Shown piece by piece: positions 1 through 6,434 of a DNA stretch of 8,078 nt (position 1 is its first letter; every line of letters begins with the position of its first letter). This stretch comes from Ruminococcaceae bacterium UBA7030 (GTDB lineage Bacteria; Bacillota; Clostridia; Oscillospirales; Acutalibacteraceae). The position numbers were made by a program, and so were the translations under genes. Under the pieces are notes generated by a model. It did not search any database. It was not told where the DNA came from and worked only from the letters and a program-made list of their open reading frames with translations. The DNA lies in assembly GCA_002494125.1 (NCBI GenBank), contig DLBD01000127.1:1-8078 (forward strand), written 5' to 3'.

Positions 1-651
1 AAGAAGTTCAAGGCTGCTCAGACCGGCGGACCTTCAGGCGGTTGTATTCCGGCTTCACTTATTGATACTAAGATTGACTATGATAACCTTCTTGCAATCG
101 GTTGTATGATGGGTTCAGGCGGTCTTATCGTTATGGATGAGGACAGCTGTATGGTTGATATCGCTAAATTCTTCCTTGAATTTACGGTTGACGAATCCTG
201 CGGTAAGTGTACTCCTTGCCGTGTCGGTACAAAGAGAATTCTCGAAATGCTCAACAAGATTACATCAGGTAAGGGCACAATGGAAGACCTCGACAAGCTT
301 GAAGAGCTTTGCTATTATGTAAAGACTAATTCAGCATGCGGTCTTGGCCAGACAGCTCCTAACCCTGTACTTGCAACACTTAAGTTCTTCCGTGACGAAT
401 ATATTGCTCACGTTCAGGACAAGAAGTGCCCTGCAGGCGTATGTAAGGACCTTCTTACATATACTATTGATAAGGACAAGTGTATCGGATGCGGTATGTG
501 TGCAAGAAATTGTCCTGCAAGCACAATCGTCAAAACCGATTACACAGCACCGGGCCACAAGCTTCCGTCATATGAAATTATCCCTGACGAATGTGTTAAG
601 TGCGGTGTATGTATGAATAACTGTAAGTTCAAAGCAATAAGTAAGCAGTAA
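1..651 (+). CDS. hydB: NuoF-like hydrogenase beta subunit (HydB), C-terminal part; 5' end outside window
   Basis: The reading frame is open from base 1 and ends at TAA 649-651, leaving 216 C-terminal residues of a protein usually near 600. The visible part begins in the end of the FMN/NADH-binding NuoF fold (GGPSGGC at residues 9-15). It continues with the SLBB/NuoF Fe-S module, ESCGKCTPCRVG (Cys 67, 70, 73, plus Cys 113 in CGLGQ), which binds a [4Fe-4S] cluster. It ends in a ferredoxin domain with two CX2CX2CX3C motifs (Cys 161/164/167/171 and 198/201/204/208). This C-terminal 2x[4Fe-4S] extension separates HydB of NAD-linked [FeFe]-hydrogenases from complex I NuoF. The protein would be cytoplasmic and transfer electrons between NAD(H)/FMN and HydA. 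The hydA start lies 17 bases downstream, so the two are surely co-transcribed. In the second ferredoxin motif the last Cys is followed by Lys rather than the usual Pro, a minor variation. An HndC-type name is equivalent. Whether the enzyme bifurcates, and whether hydC lies upstream, cannot be seen here. Confidence 0.93.
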   Translation, partial: KKFKAAQTGGPSGGCIPASLIDTKIDYDNLLAIGCMMGSGGLIVMDEDSCMVDIAKFFLEFTVDESCGKCTPCRVGTKRILEMLNKITSGKGTMEDLDKLEELCYYVKTNSACGLGQTAPNPVLATLKFFRDEYIAHVQDKKCPAGVCKDLLTYTIDKDKCIGCGMCARNCPASTIVKTDYTAPGHKLPSYEIIPDECVKCGVCMNNCKFKAISKQ

Positions 652-653
652 GA

Positions 654-659
654 AAGGAG
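654..659 (+). promoter_or_regulatory. Ribosome binding site of hydA
   Basis: AAGGAG sits 9 bases before the ATG at 669 and directly after the hydB stop codon. It fixes the hydA start and supports hydB-hydA co-expression from one message. Confidence 0.85.
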
Positions 660-668
660 CCGAGAATT

Positions 669-2417
669 ATGGAAATGGTTAACTTAAAGATTAACGGAAT
701 TGCTGTTTCAATTGAAAAGGGCTCAACTATTTTAGATGCTGCTCGTAAGATAGGAATTGAAATTCCCACACTTTGCTTTATGAAGCATATTAACGAAATC
801 GGTGCCTGCCGCATCTGTATTGTTGAGGCAAACGAGGGCAGAGGATTTCGTCTTGTAACCTCATGCGTATATCCTGTTTCAGAGGGTATGGAGGTTCTCA
901 CTAACAGTGAGAAAATTCAAAAGGCAAGAAAGACTACACTTGAGCTTATTCTTTCAACTCATGACAAAAGCTGTCTTTCCTGCGTTCGTTCAACAAACTG
1001 TGAGCTTCAGAAATTATGTAATGAGTATGGCGTTGATCAGACTAACTTTGAAGGTGACAAGCCTCATTACGAAAAGGATTTAAGTACAGCTCACCTTGTA
1101 AGAGATAATAATAAGTGCATACTCTGTCGTCGTTGCGTTGCAGCTTGTAAGCAGCAGTATGTAAGCGTTATCGGTCCAAACCAGAGAGGCTTTGACACCT
1201 CAATCGGTCAGGCATTTGACCTTCCTCTTAACAACACACCTTGTATCTCCTGCGGTCAGTGTACTGCAGTATGTCCTACAGGTGCGTTAACCGAGAAGGA
1301 TGACACCGACAAGGTTTGGGATGCTCTTGCAGATCCTGATAAGTTTGTAGTAGTTCAGACTGCTCCTTCAATTCGTGCAACAATCGGCGAGTGCTTCGGC
1401 AAGCCAATCGGCACAAACGTTGAGGGCAAGATGGTTGCAGGCTTAAGAAGACTTGGATTTGACAAGGTATTTGACACCGACTTCGGCGCTGACCTCACTA
1501 TTGTTGAAGAAGCTAATGAGCTTGTTGAGAGAATTAAGAACGGCGGTACTCTTCCGATGATTACCTCTTGTTCACCGGGTTGGGTTAAGTTCTGTGAGTT
1601 CTATTATCCTGACCTTATTCCTCATCTTTCAAGCTGTAAGTCACCTCAGCAGATGGCAGGTGCTGTTATCAAGACTTATTACGCAGAAAAAATGGGACTT
1701 GACCCGAAGAATATTGTTGTTGTTTCGGTTATGCCGTGTACTGCAAAGAAGTTTGAAATCGGCAGAGATGACCAGTCAGCAGCAGGCGTACCCGATGTTG
1801 ATATTGCTCTCACAACAAGAGAGTGCGCAAGAATGTTCAGCCGTCTTGGCATTCAGTTCGACCTGCTTCCTGATGAGGAATTCGATAATCCTCTTGGTGA
1901 TGATACAGGCGCAGCTGTTATCTTCGGCGCAACAGGCGGTGTAATGGAGGCTGCAGTAAGAACTGCTAATGCTTGGCTTAACGGTGCAAGCGAACCAATT
2001 GAGCTTGAGGCTGTTCGTGGTACTGACGCTATCAAGGAAGCAACTGTAAATCTTGCAGGCACAGACCTCAAGATTGCCGTTGCATCAGGCGCAGCAGCTG
2101 CAAAGATGGTTATGGATAAGCTTAAGGCAGGAAATCCTGACGGTTGGGGCTTTATCGAGATTATGGGTTGCCCGGGCGGTTGTGTTAATGGCGGCGGTCA
2201 GCCAATCCAGCCTCAGTACGTTCGTGATACTGTTGATCTTAAGGCAGTTCGTGCAAAGGCTCTTTACGATCAGGATAAGGGTATGGCACTTCGTATGTCA
2301 CACGAATCACCTGTTATCAAGACACTTTACAGCGAGTGGTATGACGGTTTCGGCGGCCATAAGGCTCATCACGACCTTCACACAAGCTATGTAAAGAGAG
2401 AAAAGTATACAAAGTAA
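669..2417 (+). CDS. hydA: [FeFe]-hydrogenase catalytic subunit HydA, M3 type
   Basis: This 582-residue protein catalyses reversible H2 production/oxidation in the cytoplasm as partner of HydB. Cluster ligands can be read in order: [2Fe-2S] Cys 36, 47, 50, 66; His-Cys3 [4Fe-4S] His 98, Cys 102, 105, 111; and two ferredoxin-type [4Fe-4S] clusters, Cys 150/153/156/160 and 192/195/198/202. The H-cluster domain follows: motif L1 TSCSPGW (299-305), L2 MPCTAKKFE (355-363) and L3 EIMGCPGGCVNGGGQP (497-512, Cys 501 and 505). A small-subunit-like C-terminal segment (about 520-582) completes the M3 layout, and length is normal for the family. Glu 281, Glu 284 and Ser 321 match the known proton-relay residues of Clostridium pasteurianum CpI by my recalled alignment. 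L1 is odd: residue 302 is Ser where CpI has a second Cys (see findings). No signal peptide is present. The ATG at 669 has a strong Shine-Dalgarno and the ferredoxin-like fold begins at once (VNLKINGIAV). Arginine codons are only CGT, AGA and CGC, suggesting high expression. The protein could also be called HndD. Confidence 0.97.
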   Translation: MEMVNLKINGIAVSIEKGSTILDAARKIGIEIPTLCFMKHINEIGACRICIVEANEGRGFRLVTSCVYPVSEGMEVLTNSEKIQKARKTTLELILSTHDKSCLSCVRSTNCELQKLCNEYGVDQTNFEGDKPHYEKDLSTAHLVRDNNKCILCRRCVAACKQQYVSVIGPNQRGFDTSIGQAFDLPLNNTPCISCGQCTAVCPTGALTEKDDTDKVWDALADPDKFVVVQTAPSIRATIGECFGKPIGTNVEGKMVAGLRRLGFDKVFDTDFGADLTIVEEANELVERIKNGGTLPMITSCSPGWVKFCEFYYPDLIPHLSSCKSPQQMAGAVIKTYYAEKMGLDPKNIVVVSVMPCTAKKFEIGRDDQSAAGVPDVDIALTTRECARMFSRLGIQFDLLPDEEFDNPLGDDTGAAVIFGATGGVMEAAVRTANAWLNGASEPIELEAVRGTDAIKEATVNLAGTDLKIAVASGAAAAKMVMDKLKAGNPDGWGFIEIMGCPGGCVNGGGQPIQPQYVRDTVDLKAVRAKALYDQDKGMALRMSHESPVIKTLYSEWYDGFGGHKAHHDLHTSYVKREKYTK

Positions 2418-2430
2418 ATAACTAATCAGT

Positions 2431-2461
2431 TCTGACGGAAAGAGCTATCTGACCGAAAGAG
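2431..2461 (+). repeat. Two tandem copies of a 14-base element, TCTGAC(G/C)GAAAGAG
   Basis: TCTGACGGAAAGAG (2431-2444) and TCTGACCGAAAGAG (2448-2461) match at 13 of 14 bases with a 17-base period, just after the hydA stop. The second copy overlaps the left arm of the proposed antiterminator stem. The first copy can pair with only 7 bases (CTCTTTC) of the same target. The pair may be a binding site, a regulatory RNA element or a local duplication; the sequence alone does not decide. Confidence 0.6.
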
Positions 2462-2496
2462 TGCATTGTGACTAAAGAATAACTGTACTCTTTCGG
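2453..2496 (+). promoter_or_regulatory. Possible antiterminator hairpin competing with the hydA terminator
   Basis: CCGAAAGAGTGCA (2453-2465) pairs with TGTACTCTTTCGG (2484-2496) over 13 continuous base pairs with a single G-U, around an 18-base loop. The right arm uses 2484-2490, which is also part of the left arm of the terminator stem, so the two structures cannot form together. This is the geometry of an attenuator controlling read-through into the TM1266-like/hydE/hydG/hydF run. No ligand-binding aptamer, leader peptide or T-box feature is recognisable, and the function is inferred from complementarity alone. Confidence 0.45.
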
Positions 2497-2514
2497 GAGT
2501 ACGGTTATTTTTTT
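2478..2514 (+). terminator. Rho-independent terminator after hydA
   Basis: The stem AATAACTGTACTC (2478-2490) pairs with GAGTACGGTTATT (2497-2509), with one G-U and a six-base TTTCGG loop. It runs into seven T residues (2508-2514). It lies 60 bases after the hydA stop and 35 bases before the next start codon, so it either ends the hydBA transcript or limits flow into the maturase genes. Confidence 0.88.
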
Positions 2515-2536
2515 GGGCTTCACAATATGTATTTAT

Positions 2537-2543
2537 AAAGGAG
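2537..2543 (+). promoter_or_regulatory. Ribosome binding site of the TM1266-like gene
   Basis: AAAGGAG ends 5 bases before the ATG at 2549. It decides the start in favour of this ATG over an in-frame TTG at 2513, which lies inside the terminator T-tract. Confidence 0.85.
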
Positions 2544-2548
2544 AAATT

Positions 2549-2794
2549 ATGGAAACAAGAGTAGCAGTAATCGGTATTATCGTTGAAAAAAAAGAAAGTG
2601 CTCAAGAGGTTAACAAGGCGCTTTCAGAGTACAGAGATTACATTATCGGAAGAATGGGACTTCCTTATGAAAAAAAGCAGATTAATTGCATTACGGTAAT
2701 TGTTGACGCACCGCAGGACATCATAAACACACTTTGCGGAAAACTCGGAAATATAGACGGCGTTTCCTCAAAGGCAGCATACAGCAATGTATAA
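2549..2794 (+). CDS. TM1266-family ACT-like protein, putative iron-only hydrogenase system regulator
   Basis: This is an 81-residue protein. The pattern is of an ACT/NikR-C-like fold: a first strand (RVAVIGIIVE, 4-13), a helix with an invariant-looking HydF-neighbourhood signature (EVNKALSEYRDYIIGRMGLPY, split here as EVNKALSEY and RDYIIGRMGLPY, about 20-40), a central strand (INCITVIVDA, 45-54), a helix (PQDIINTLCGKLGNI, 55-69) and a last strand (GVSSKAAYSN, 71-80). The family is known from Thermotoga maritima TM1266 and is named for its constant linkage to [FeFe]-hydrogenase genes. Its molecular role is not established to my knowledge, and no DNA-binding domain is present. It is the first gene after the terminator and overlaps hydE by 8 bases, so translation is probably coupled. 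It may sense a small ligand or metal, as ACT domains do, but that is inference. Confidence 0.8.
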   Translation: METRVAVIGIIVEKKESAQEVNKALSEYRDYIIGRMGLPYEKKQINCITVIVDAPQDIINTLCGKLGNIDGVSSKAAYSNV

Positions 2795-3830
2795 GTCGCT
2801 TATTGATAAGCTTGAGAGAGAAGAGATACTTTCGAAAGAGGAATATCTTACCCTGATAAAAAACAGGGATAAATGCTTTGACTATCTTTCCGAAAGGGCA
2901 AGGGCGGTACGAGAGAAACACTATGGCAAAAGCGTTTTTATCAGAGGGCTTATCGAGTTTTCAAACTACTGCAAAAACGACTGTTATTACTGCGGAATAA
3001 GGCGCAGCAATAAAAATGCACAGAGATATCGCCTAACCCCGGAGGAAATTTTTGAATGTGCGTGTCAGGGATACTCTCTTGGCTTTCGCACCTTCGTTCT
3101 TCAGGGTGGCGAGGACGCATATTTCACAGACGATATTTTTTGCAGTATTATTAAAAAAATCAAGTCGCAGTATCCCGACTGCGCAGTAACCCTTTCACTT
3201 GGCGAAAGGTCGTTTGAAAGTCTTAAGAAGCTTAAAGAAGCAGGCGCTGACAGATATCTTCTTCGCCACGAAACCTGCAACAAAGAGCATTATAAAAAGC
3301 TTCATCCAAGCCAAATGAGTTTTGAAAAGAGGCAGGAGTGCATAAGAAATCTTAAAGCGCTCGGATATCAGGTGGGCGTCGGCTTTATGGTAGGTTCACC
3401 TTATCAAAGTGAGGAAAATCTTGCGCAGGAAATGCTTTATCTCAAAAGCATAAATCCGCAGATGGTAGGAATCGGACCTTTTCTTTCTCACAGGGATACG
3501 CCGTTTTGCGATTTTGAAAACGGCGACGCACAGCTTACGCTGTTTATGCTTTCGCTTATAAGATTGACATTGCCGCGAGTTCTTCTTCCTTCAACGACAG
3601 CACTCGGCACAGCCGACAGTCTTGGCAGGGAAAAGGGCTTTCTTGCAGGGGCAAATGTTACAATGCCGAACCTTTCACCAAAGTCTGTAAGAAAAAAGTA
3701 TATGCTTTATGATAACAAGATTTGTACGGGTGATGAAGCGGCGCAGTGCATTGAATGTCTTAAAGCAAGGGTGAAAAGCACAGGATATGAAATAGTAACT
3801 GACAGAGGAGATTACAGATATGAAATATGA
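2787..3830 (+). CDS. hydE: [FeFe]-hydrogenase H-cluster maturase HydE (radical SAM)
   Basis: This is a 347-residue radical SAM enzyme, the normal family length (about 340-350). In the current model HydE acts on the HydG-made Fe(CO)2CN-cysteine synthon during assembly of the [2Fe] subcluster. The SAM cluster motif CX3CX2C is at Cys 62, 66, 69 (YCKNDCYYCG), preceded by the usual IEFSN. Other family segments are LQGGED (105-110), RHETCN (160-165), GFMVGSPYQ (199-207), PSTTALGT (268-275) and GANVTMPN (288-295). A CX7CX2C motif at Cys 313, 321 and 324 matches the optional second Fe-S site seen in T. maritima HydE; many homologues lack it. The ATG at 2787 overlaps the upstream gene by 8 bases and has only a weak, distant AAAGG (2770-2774), so translational coupling is likely. 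The 3' end overlaps hydG by 11 bases. Many AGG arginine codons contrast with hydA. BioB and ThiH are ruled out by the neighbours and by the second cluster motif. Confidence 0.95.
   Translation: MYKSLIDKLEREEILSKEEYLTLIKNRDKCFDYLSERARAVREKHYGKSVFIRGLIEFSNYCKNDCYYCGIRRSNKNAQRYRLTPEEIFECACQGYSLGFRTFVLQGGEDAYFTDDIFCSIIKKIKSQYPDCAVTLSLGERSFESLKKLKEAGADRYLLRHETCNKEHYKKLHPSQMSFEKRQECIRNLKALGYQVGVGFMVGSPYQSEENLAQEMLYLKSINPQMVGIGPFLSHRDTPFCDFENGDAQLTLFMLSLIRLTLPRVLLPSTTALGTADSLGREKGFLAGANVTMPNLSPKSVRKKYMLYDNKICTGDEAAQCIECLKARVKSTGYEIVTDRGDYRYEI
3804..3810 (+). promoter_or_regulatory. Ribosome binding site of hydG, inside the hydE 3' end
   Basis: AGAGGAG ends 9 bases before the ATG at 3820 and lies within the last codons of hydE. 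It supports the overlapping start of hydG. Confidence 0.75.
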
Positions 3831-5238
3831 TGTAAAATCGTTAAAAGCTGAGGAGTTCATCAATGACGGTGAAATCCTTGAAACAATAAAATACGCAACC
3901 GAGCATAAAAACGACAGGGAGCTTATTGACAAAATTCTTGAAAAGGCAGAGCTTCGCAAGGGACTTGACCACAGGGAAGCAAGCGTACTTCTTGCCTGCG
4001 ATGACGAGGAAACCGTAAAAAGAATTTACGACCTTGCCGAGCAAATCAAGAAGGATTTTTACGGCAACAGAATAGTTCTTTTTGCACCGCTCTATCTTTC
4101 TAACTACTGTGTAAACGGCTGCCTTTACTGCCCTTACCACCTCAAGAACAAGCATATTCCGAGAAAAAAGCTTAGTCAGGAGGAGGTTAAGGCGGAGGTT
4201 ATTGCCCTTCAGGATATGGGACACAAGCGCCTTGCTATCGAAGCAGGTGAGGACCCGGTCAATAATCCTATTGAATATATCCTCGACTGCATTAAAACCA
4301 TTTATTCAATCAAACACAAAAACGGCGCTATCAGACGAGTTAATGTTAATATCGCTGCGACAACGGTTGAAAATTACAGAAAGCTTCGTGACGCAGGAAT
4401 CGGAACATACATTCTTTTCCAGGAAACCTATAACAAGAAGAATTATGAAATTCTTCACCCGACAGGACCGAAGCATAACTACGATTATCATACGGAGGCT
4501 ATGGACAGAGCAATGGAGGGCGGAATTGACGACGTCGGACTCGGTGTTTTGTTTGGTCTTGATAATTATCAGTACGAATTTGCAGGACTTCTTATGCACG
4601 CAGAACACCTTGAGGCTGTTCACGGTGTAGGTCCGCACACGATATCAGTTCCCCGTGTAAAACACGCTGATGACATTGATCCGAATGATTTTGACAATTC
4701 ATTATCGGATGAGATGTTCTGCAAGATTGCAGCCTGCATAAGAATTGCCGTTCCTTACACGGGTATGATTATCTCAACCCGAGAAACCAAAGAAGTAAGA
4801 GAGAAGATAATCCGTCTTGGCGTAAGTCAGATAAGCGGCGGCTCAAGAACATCCGTCGGCGGTTATACCGAGAAGGAAAGACCTCACGACACAGAACAGT
4901 TTGATGTATCTGACAACAGAACTCTTGACGAGGTAGTAAACTGGCTAATGAGAAACGATTACATTCCGTCTTTCTGTACAGCCTGCTACCGCGAGGGAAG
5001 AACGGGTGACCGCTTTATGAGCCTTTGCAAATCGGGACAGATACAAAACTGCTGTCACCCCAATGCGCTTATGACACTTAAAGAATTTCTTCTTGATTAT
5101 GCAAGCGAGGACACAAAGAGAATAGGCGAGGCTATGATTGAAAAGGAAATCGACAATATTGGTAAGGATAAGGTTAAGGACATTGTCCGTGAACGCCTTG
5201 TGAAGATTGAGCAGGGCGACCGCGATTTCAGATTTTGA
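3820..5238 (+). CDS. hydG: [FeFe]-hydrogenase H-cluster maturase HydG (tyrosine lyase, radical SAM)
   Basis: This is a 472-residue protein, typical for HydG. It cleaves tyrosine to p-cresol and dehydroglycine, which yields the CO and CN ligands, and builds an Fe(CO)2CN unit for the H-cluster. The radical SAM motif CX3CX2C is at Cys 97, 101, 104 (NYCVNGCLYCPYH). The barrel continues with AIEAGEDP (139-146), FQETYNK (200-206), GLGVLFGLDNY (240-250), GPHTISVPR (271-279) and QISGGSRTSVGGY (337-349). The C-terminal domain that separates HydG from ThiH is present. It has CTACYREGRTGDRF (386-399) and NCCHPNA (410-416), giving Cys 386, Cys 389 and Cys 411 or 412 for the auxiliary cluster that carries the extra iron; the Cys pair makes the third ligand ambiguous by eye. 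The start overlaps hydE by 11 bases with a good Shine-Dalgarno, and hydF follows after 12 bases. No truncation is seen. Confidence 0.97.
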   Translation: MKYDVKSLKAEEFINDGEILETIKYATEHKNDRELIDKILEKAELRKGLDHREASVLLACDDEETVKRIYDLAEQIKKDFYGNRIVLFAPLYLSNYCVNGCLYCPYHLKNKHIPRKKLSQEEVKAEVIALQDMGHKRLAIEAGEDPVNNPIEYILDCIKTIYSIKHKNGAIRRVNVNIAATTVENYRKLRDAGIGTYILFQETYNKKNYEILHPTGPKHNYDYHTEAMDRAMEGGIDDVGLGVLFGLDNYQYEFAGLLMHAEHLEAVHGVGPHTISVPRVKHADDIDPNDFDNSLSDEMFCKIAACIRIAVPYTGMIISTRETKEVREKIIRLGVSQISGGSRTSVGGYTEKERPHDTEQFDVSDNRTLDEVVNWLMRNDYIPSFCTACYREGRTGDRFMSLCKSGQIQNCCHPNALMTLKEFLLDYASEDTKRIGEAMIEKEIDNIGKDKVKDIVRERLVKIEQGDRDFRF

Positions 5239-5239
5239 C

Positions 5240-5247
5240 GAGGTGAT
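5240..5247 (+). promoter_or_regulatory. Ribosome binding site of hydF
   Basis: GAGGTGAT lies in the 12-base gap between the hydG stop (5236-5238) and the ATG at 5251. It is complementary to the 16S 3' end and close to the start. Confidence 0.75.
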
Positions 5248-5250
5248 ACT

Positions 5251-6432
5251 ATGTCGCTGAATTCTACCCCTTCATCAGAAAGAATACATATCGGTTTTTT
5301 CGGCGTTAGGAATGCCGGTAAAAGCAGCGTTGTTAACCGAATTACAAATCAGGACGTATCCATAGTAAGCGATGTCAAGGGCACAACCACCGATGCGGTT
5401 AAAAAGACTATGGAGCTTCTTCCTCTCGGCGCTGTTGTGATTATTGATACAGCAGGCATTGACGATGAAGGCACGCTTGGTGAAATGAGGGTGAAAAGCA
5501 CTAAAAGAATTCTTTCCTCCTGCGATATTGCTGTGCTTGTAACAGAAAGCAGAAAAGAATATCAGCCCTGTGAAAATGAGCTCATTTCACTTTTTGAGGA
5601 AAAGAAAATACCCTATGTCATTGCCCATAACAAGTCGGATTTGTATTCGTATTTTGACAATACCGAAAGGGACGTTTTCGTAAGCGCAAAGGATAATACG
5701 GGCTTTGAAGAGCTCAAGGGAGCAATCGCAACTGCACTTGGAAAAACAAAAAAAGAAATCCGCCTTGTTGCAGATTTCATTGAGAAAAACGATTTTGTTG
5801 TGCTTGTAACTCCGATTGACGCTTCAGCGCCTAAAGGCAGGATGATACTCCCGCAGCAGCAGGCGATAAGGGATATTATTGATTCATCCGCAATTTCGGT
5901 TGTAACTCAGGTTGATGAGCTTGAAACCGTCCTTGACGGGCTTGCAAAAAAGCCGGCGCTTGTTGTTACGGATTCGCAGGTGTTTACAAGGGTGATGAAG
6001 CTTGTGCCTGATGATATACCGCTTACCTCGTTTTCGATTCTAATGGCTAGGTATAAAGGCTTTCTTGACACGGCGGTTAAGGGCGCAAGAGTAATAGAGA
6101 GTCTTGGCGAAAACGCAAAAGTGCTGATAAGTGAGGGCTGCACCCATCACAGACAGTGTGAGGATATCGGAACGGTGAAGCTTCCTAAATGGCTTGAGTC
6201 ATATACGAAAAAGCACTTAAACTTTGAATTTACATCCGGTCACGGATATCCCGACAACCTTTCAGCATACGACCTTGTAATTCACTGCGGCGCCTGTATG
6301 CTAAATGATGCCGAAATAAAAAGCAGAATGGAGCAGGCAGTAAGCAGCAATGTACCGTTTACAAACTACGGCACGGTTATTGCGTATATAAACGGTATTC
6401 TTGACAGAAGCATAGATGTAATTTATAAATGA
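5251..6432 (+). CDS. hydF: [FeFe]-hydrogenase maturation GTPase and scaffold HydF
   Basis: This is a 393-residue protein, normal for HydF. It carries the [2Fe] precursor and transfers it to apo-HydA, with GTP hydrolysis having a supporting role. The N-terminal Era/TrmE-like GTPase domain shows G1 GVRNAGKS (18-25), G2 around GTTTD (44-48), G3 DTAG (66-69), G4 NKSD (127-130) and G5 SAK (145-147). A dimerisation region follows (about 175-270). The C-terminal Fe-S domain has CTHHRQC (297-303) and HCGAC (345-349), so Cys 297, Cys 346 and Cys 349 are the expected [4Fe-4S] ligands, with His 299, His 300 or His 345 as possible additional ones. The N-terminus (MSLNSTPSS) is the usual HydF beginning, and it supports the ATG at 5251. 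It is the last gene of the maturase run, immediately followed by a terminator. Confidence 0.96.
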   Translation: MSLNSTPSSERIHIGFFGVRNAGKSSVVNRITNQDVSIVSDVKGTTTDAVKKTMELLPLGAVVIIDTAGIDDEGTLGEMRVKSTKRILSSCDIAVLVTESRKEYQPCENELISLFEEKKIPYVIAHNKSDLYSYFDNTERDVFVSAKDNTGFEELKGAIATALGKTKKEIRLVADFIEKNDFVVLVTPIDASAPKGRMILPQQQAIRDIIDSSAISVVTQVDELETVLDGLAKKPALVVTDSQVFTRVMKLVPDDIPLTSFSILMARYKGFLDTAVKGARVIESLGENAKVLISEGCTHHRQCEDIGTVKLPKWLESYTKKHLNFEFTSGHGYPDNLSAYDLVIHCGACMLNDAEIKSRMEQAVSSNVPFTNYGTVIAYINGILDRSIDVIYK

Positions 6433-6434
6433 TT

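Noticed and set aside
629..901. Antisense open frames within hydA and hydB and other overlapping frames in the maturase genes
   Set aside because: They lie wholly inside strongly supported genes, lack ribosome binding sites and domain motifs, and are explained as codon-bias shadows.
2418..2540. A leader peptide or known riboswitch in the hydA-TM1266 gap
   Set aside because: No start codon with a ribosome binding site and no recognisable aptamer core (T-box, SAM, FMN, cobalamin or others) is visible; only the competing stems can be supported.
2513..2548. N-terminal extension of the TM1266-like protein from a TTG at 2513
   Set aside because: The TTG lies in the terminator T-tract, has no ribosome binding site, and the extension does not resemble the family; the ATG at 2549 has AAAGGAG at the right distance.
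2460..2548. A sigma-A type promoter for the maturase run
   Set aside because: Partial boxes (TTGTGA at 2466, TTCACA at 2519, A/T-rich 2531-2538) do not combine with a good partner at 16-18 bases, so I cannot support a promoter here, though a weak one is not excluded.
5251..5800. hydF as an Era/TrmE (MnmE) type GTPase
   Set aside because: The G domain is similar, but the C-terminal CTHH and HCGAC cluster motifs and the hydE-hydG neighbours identify HydF.
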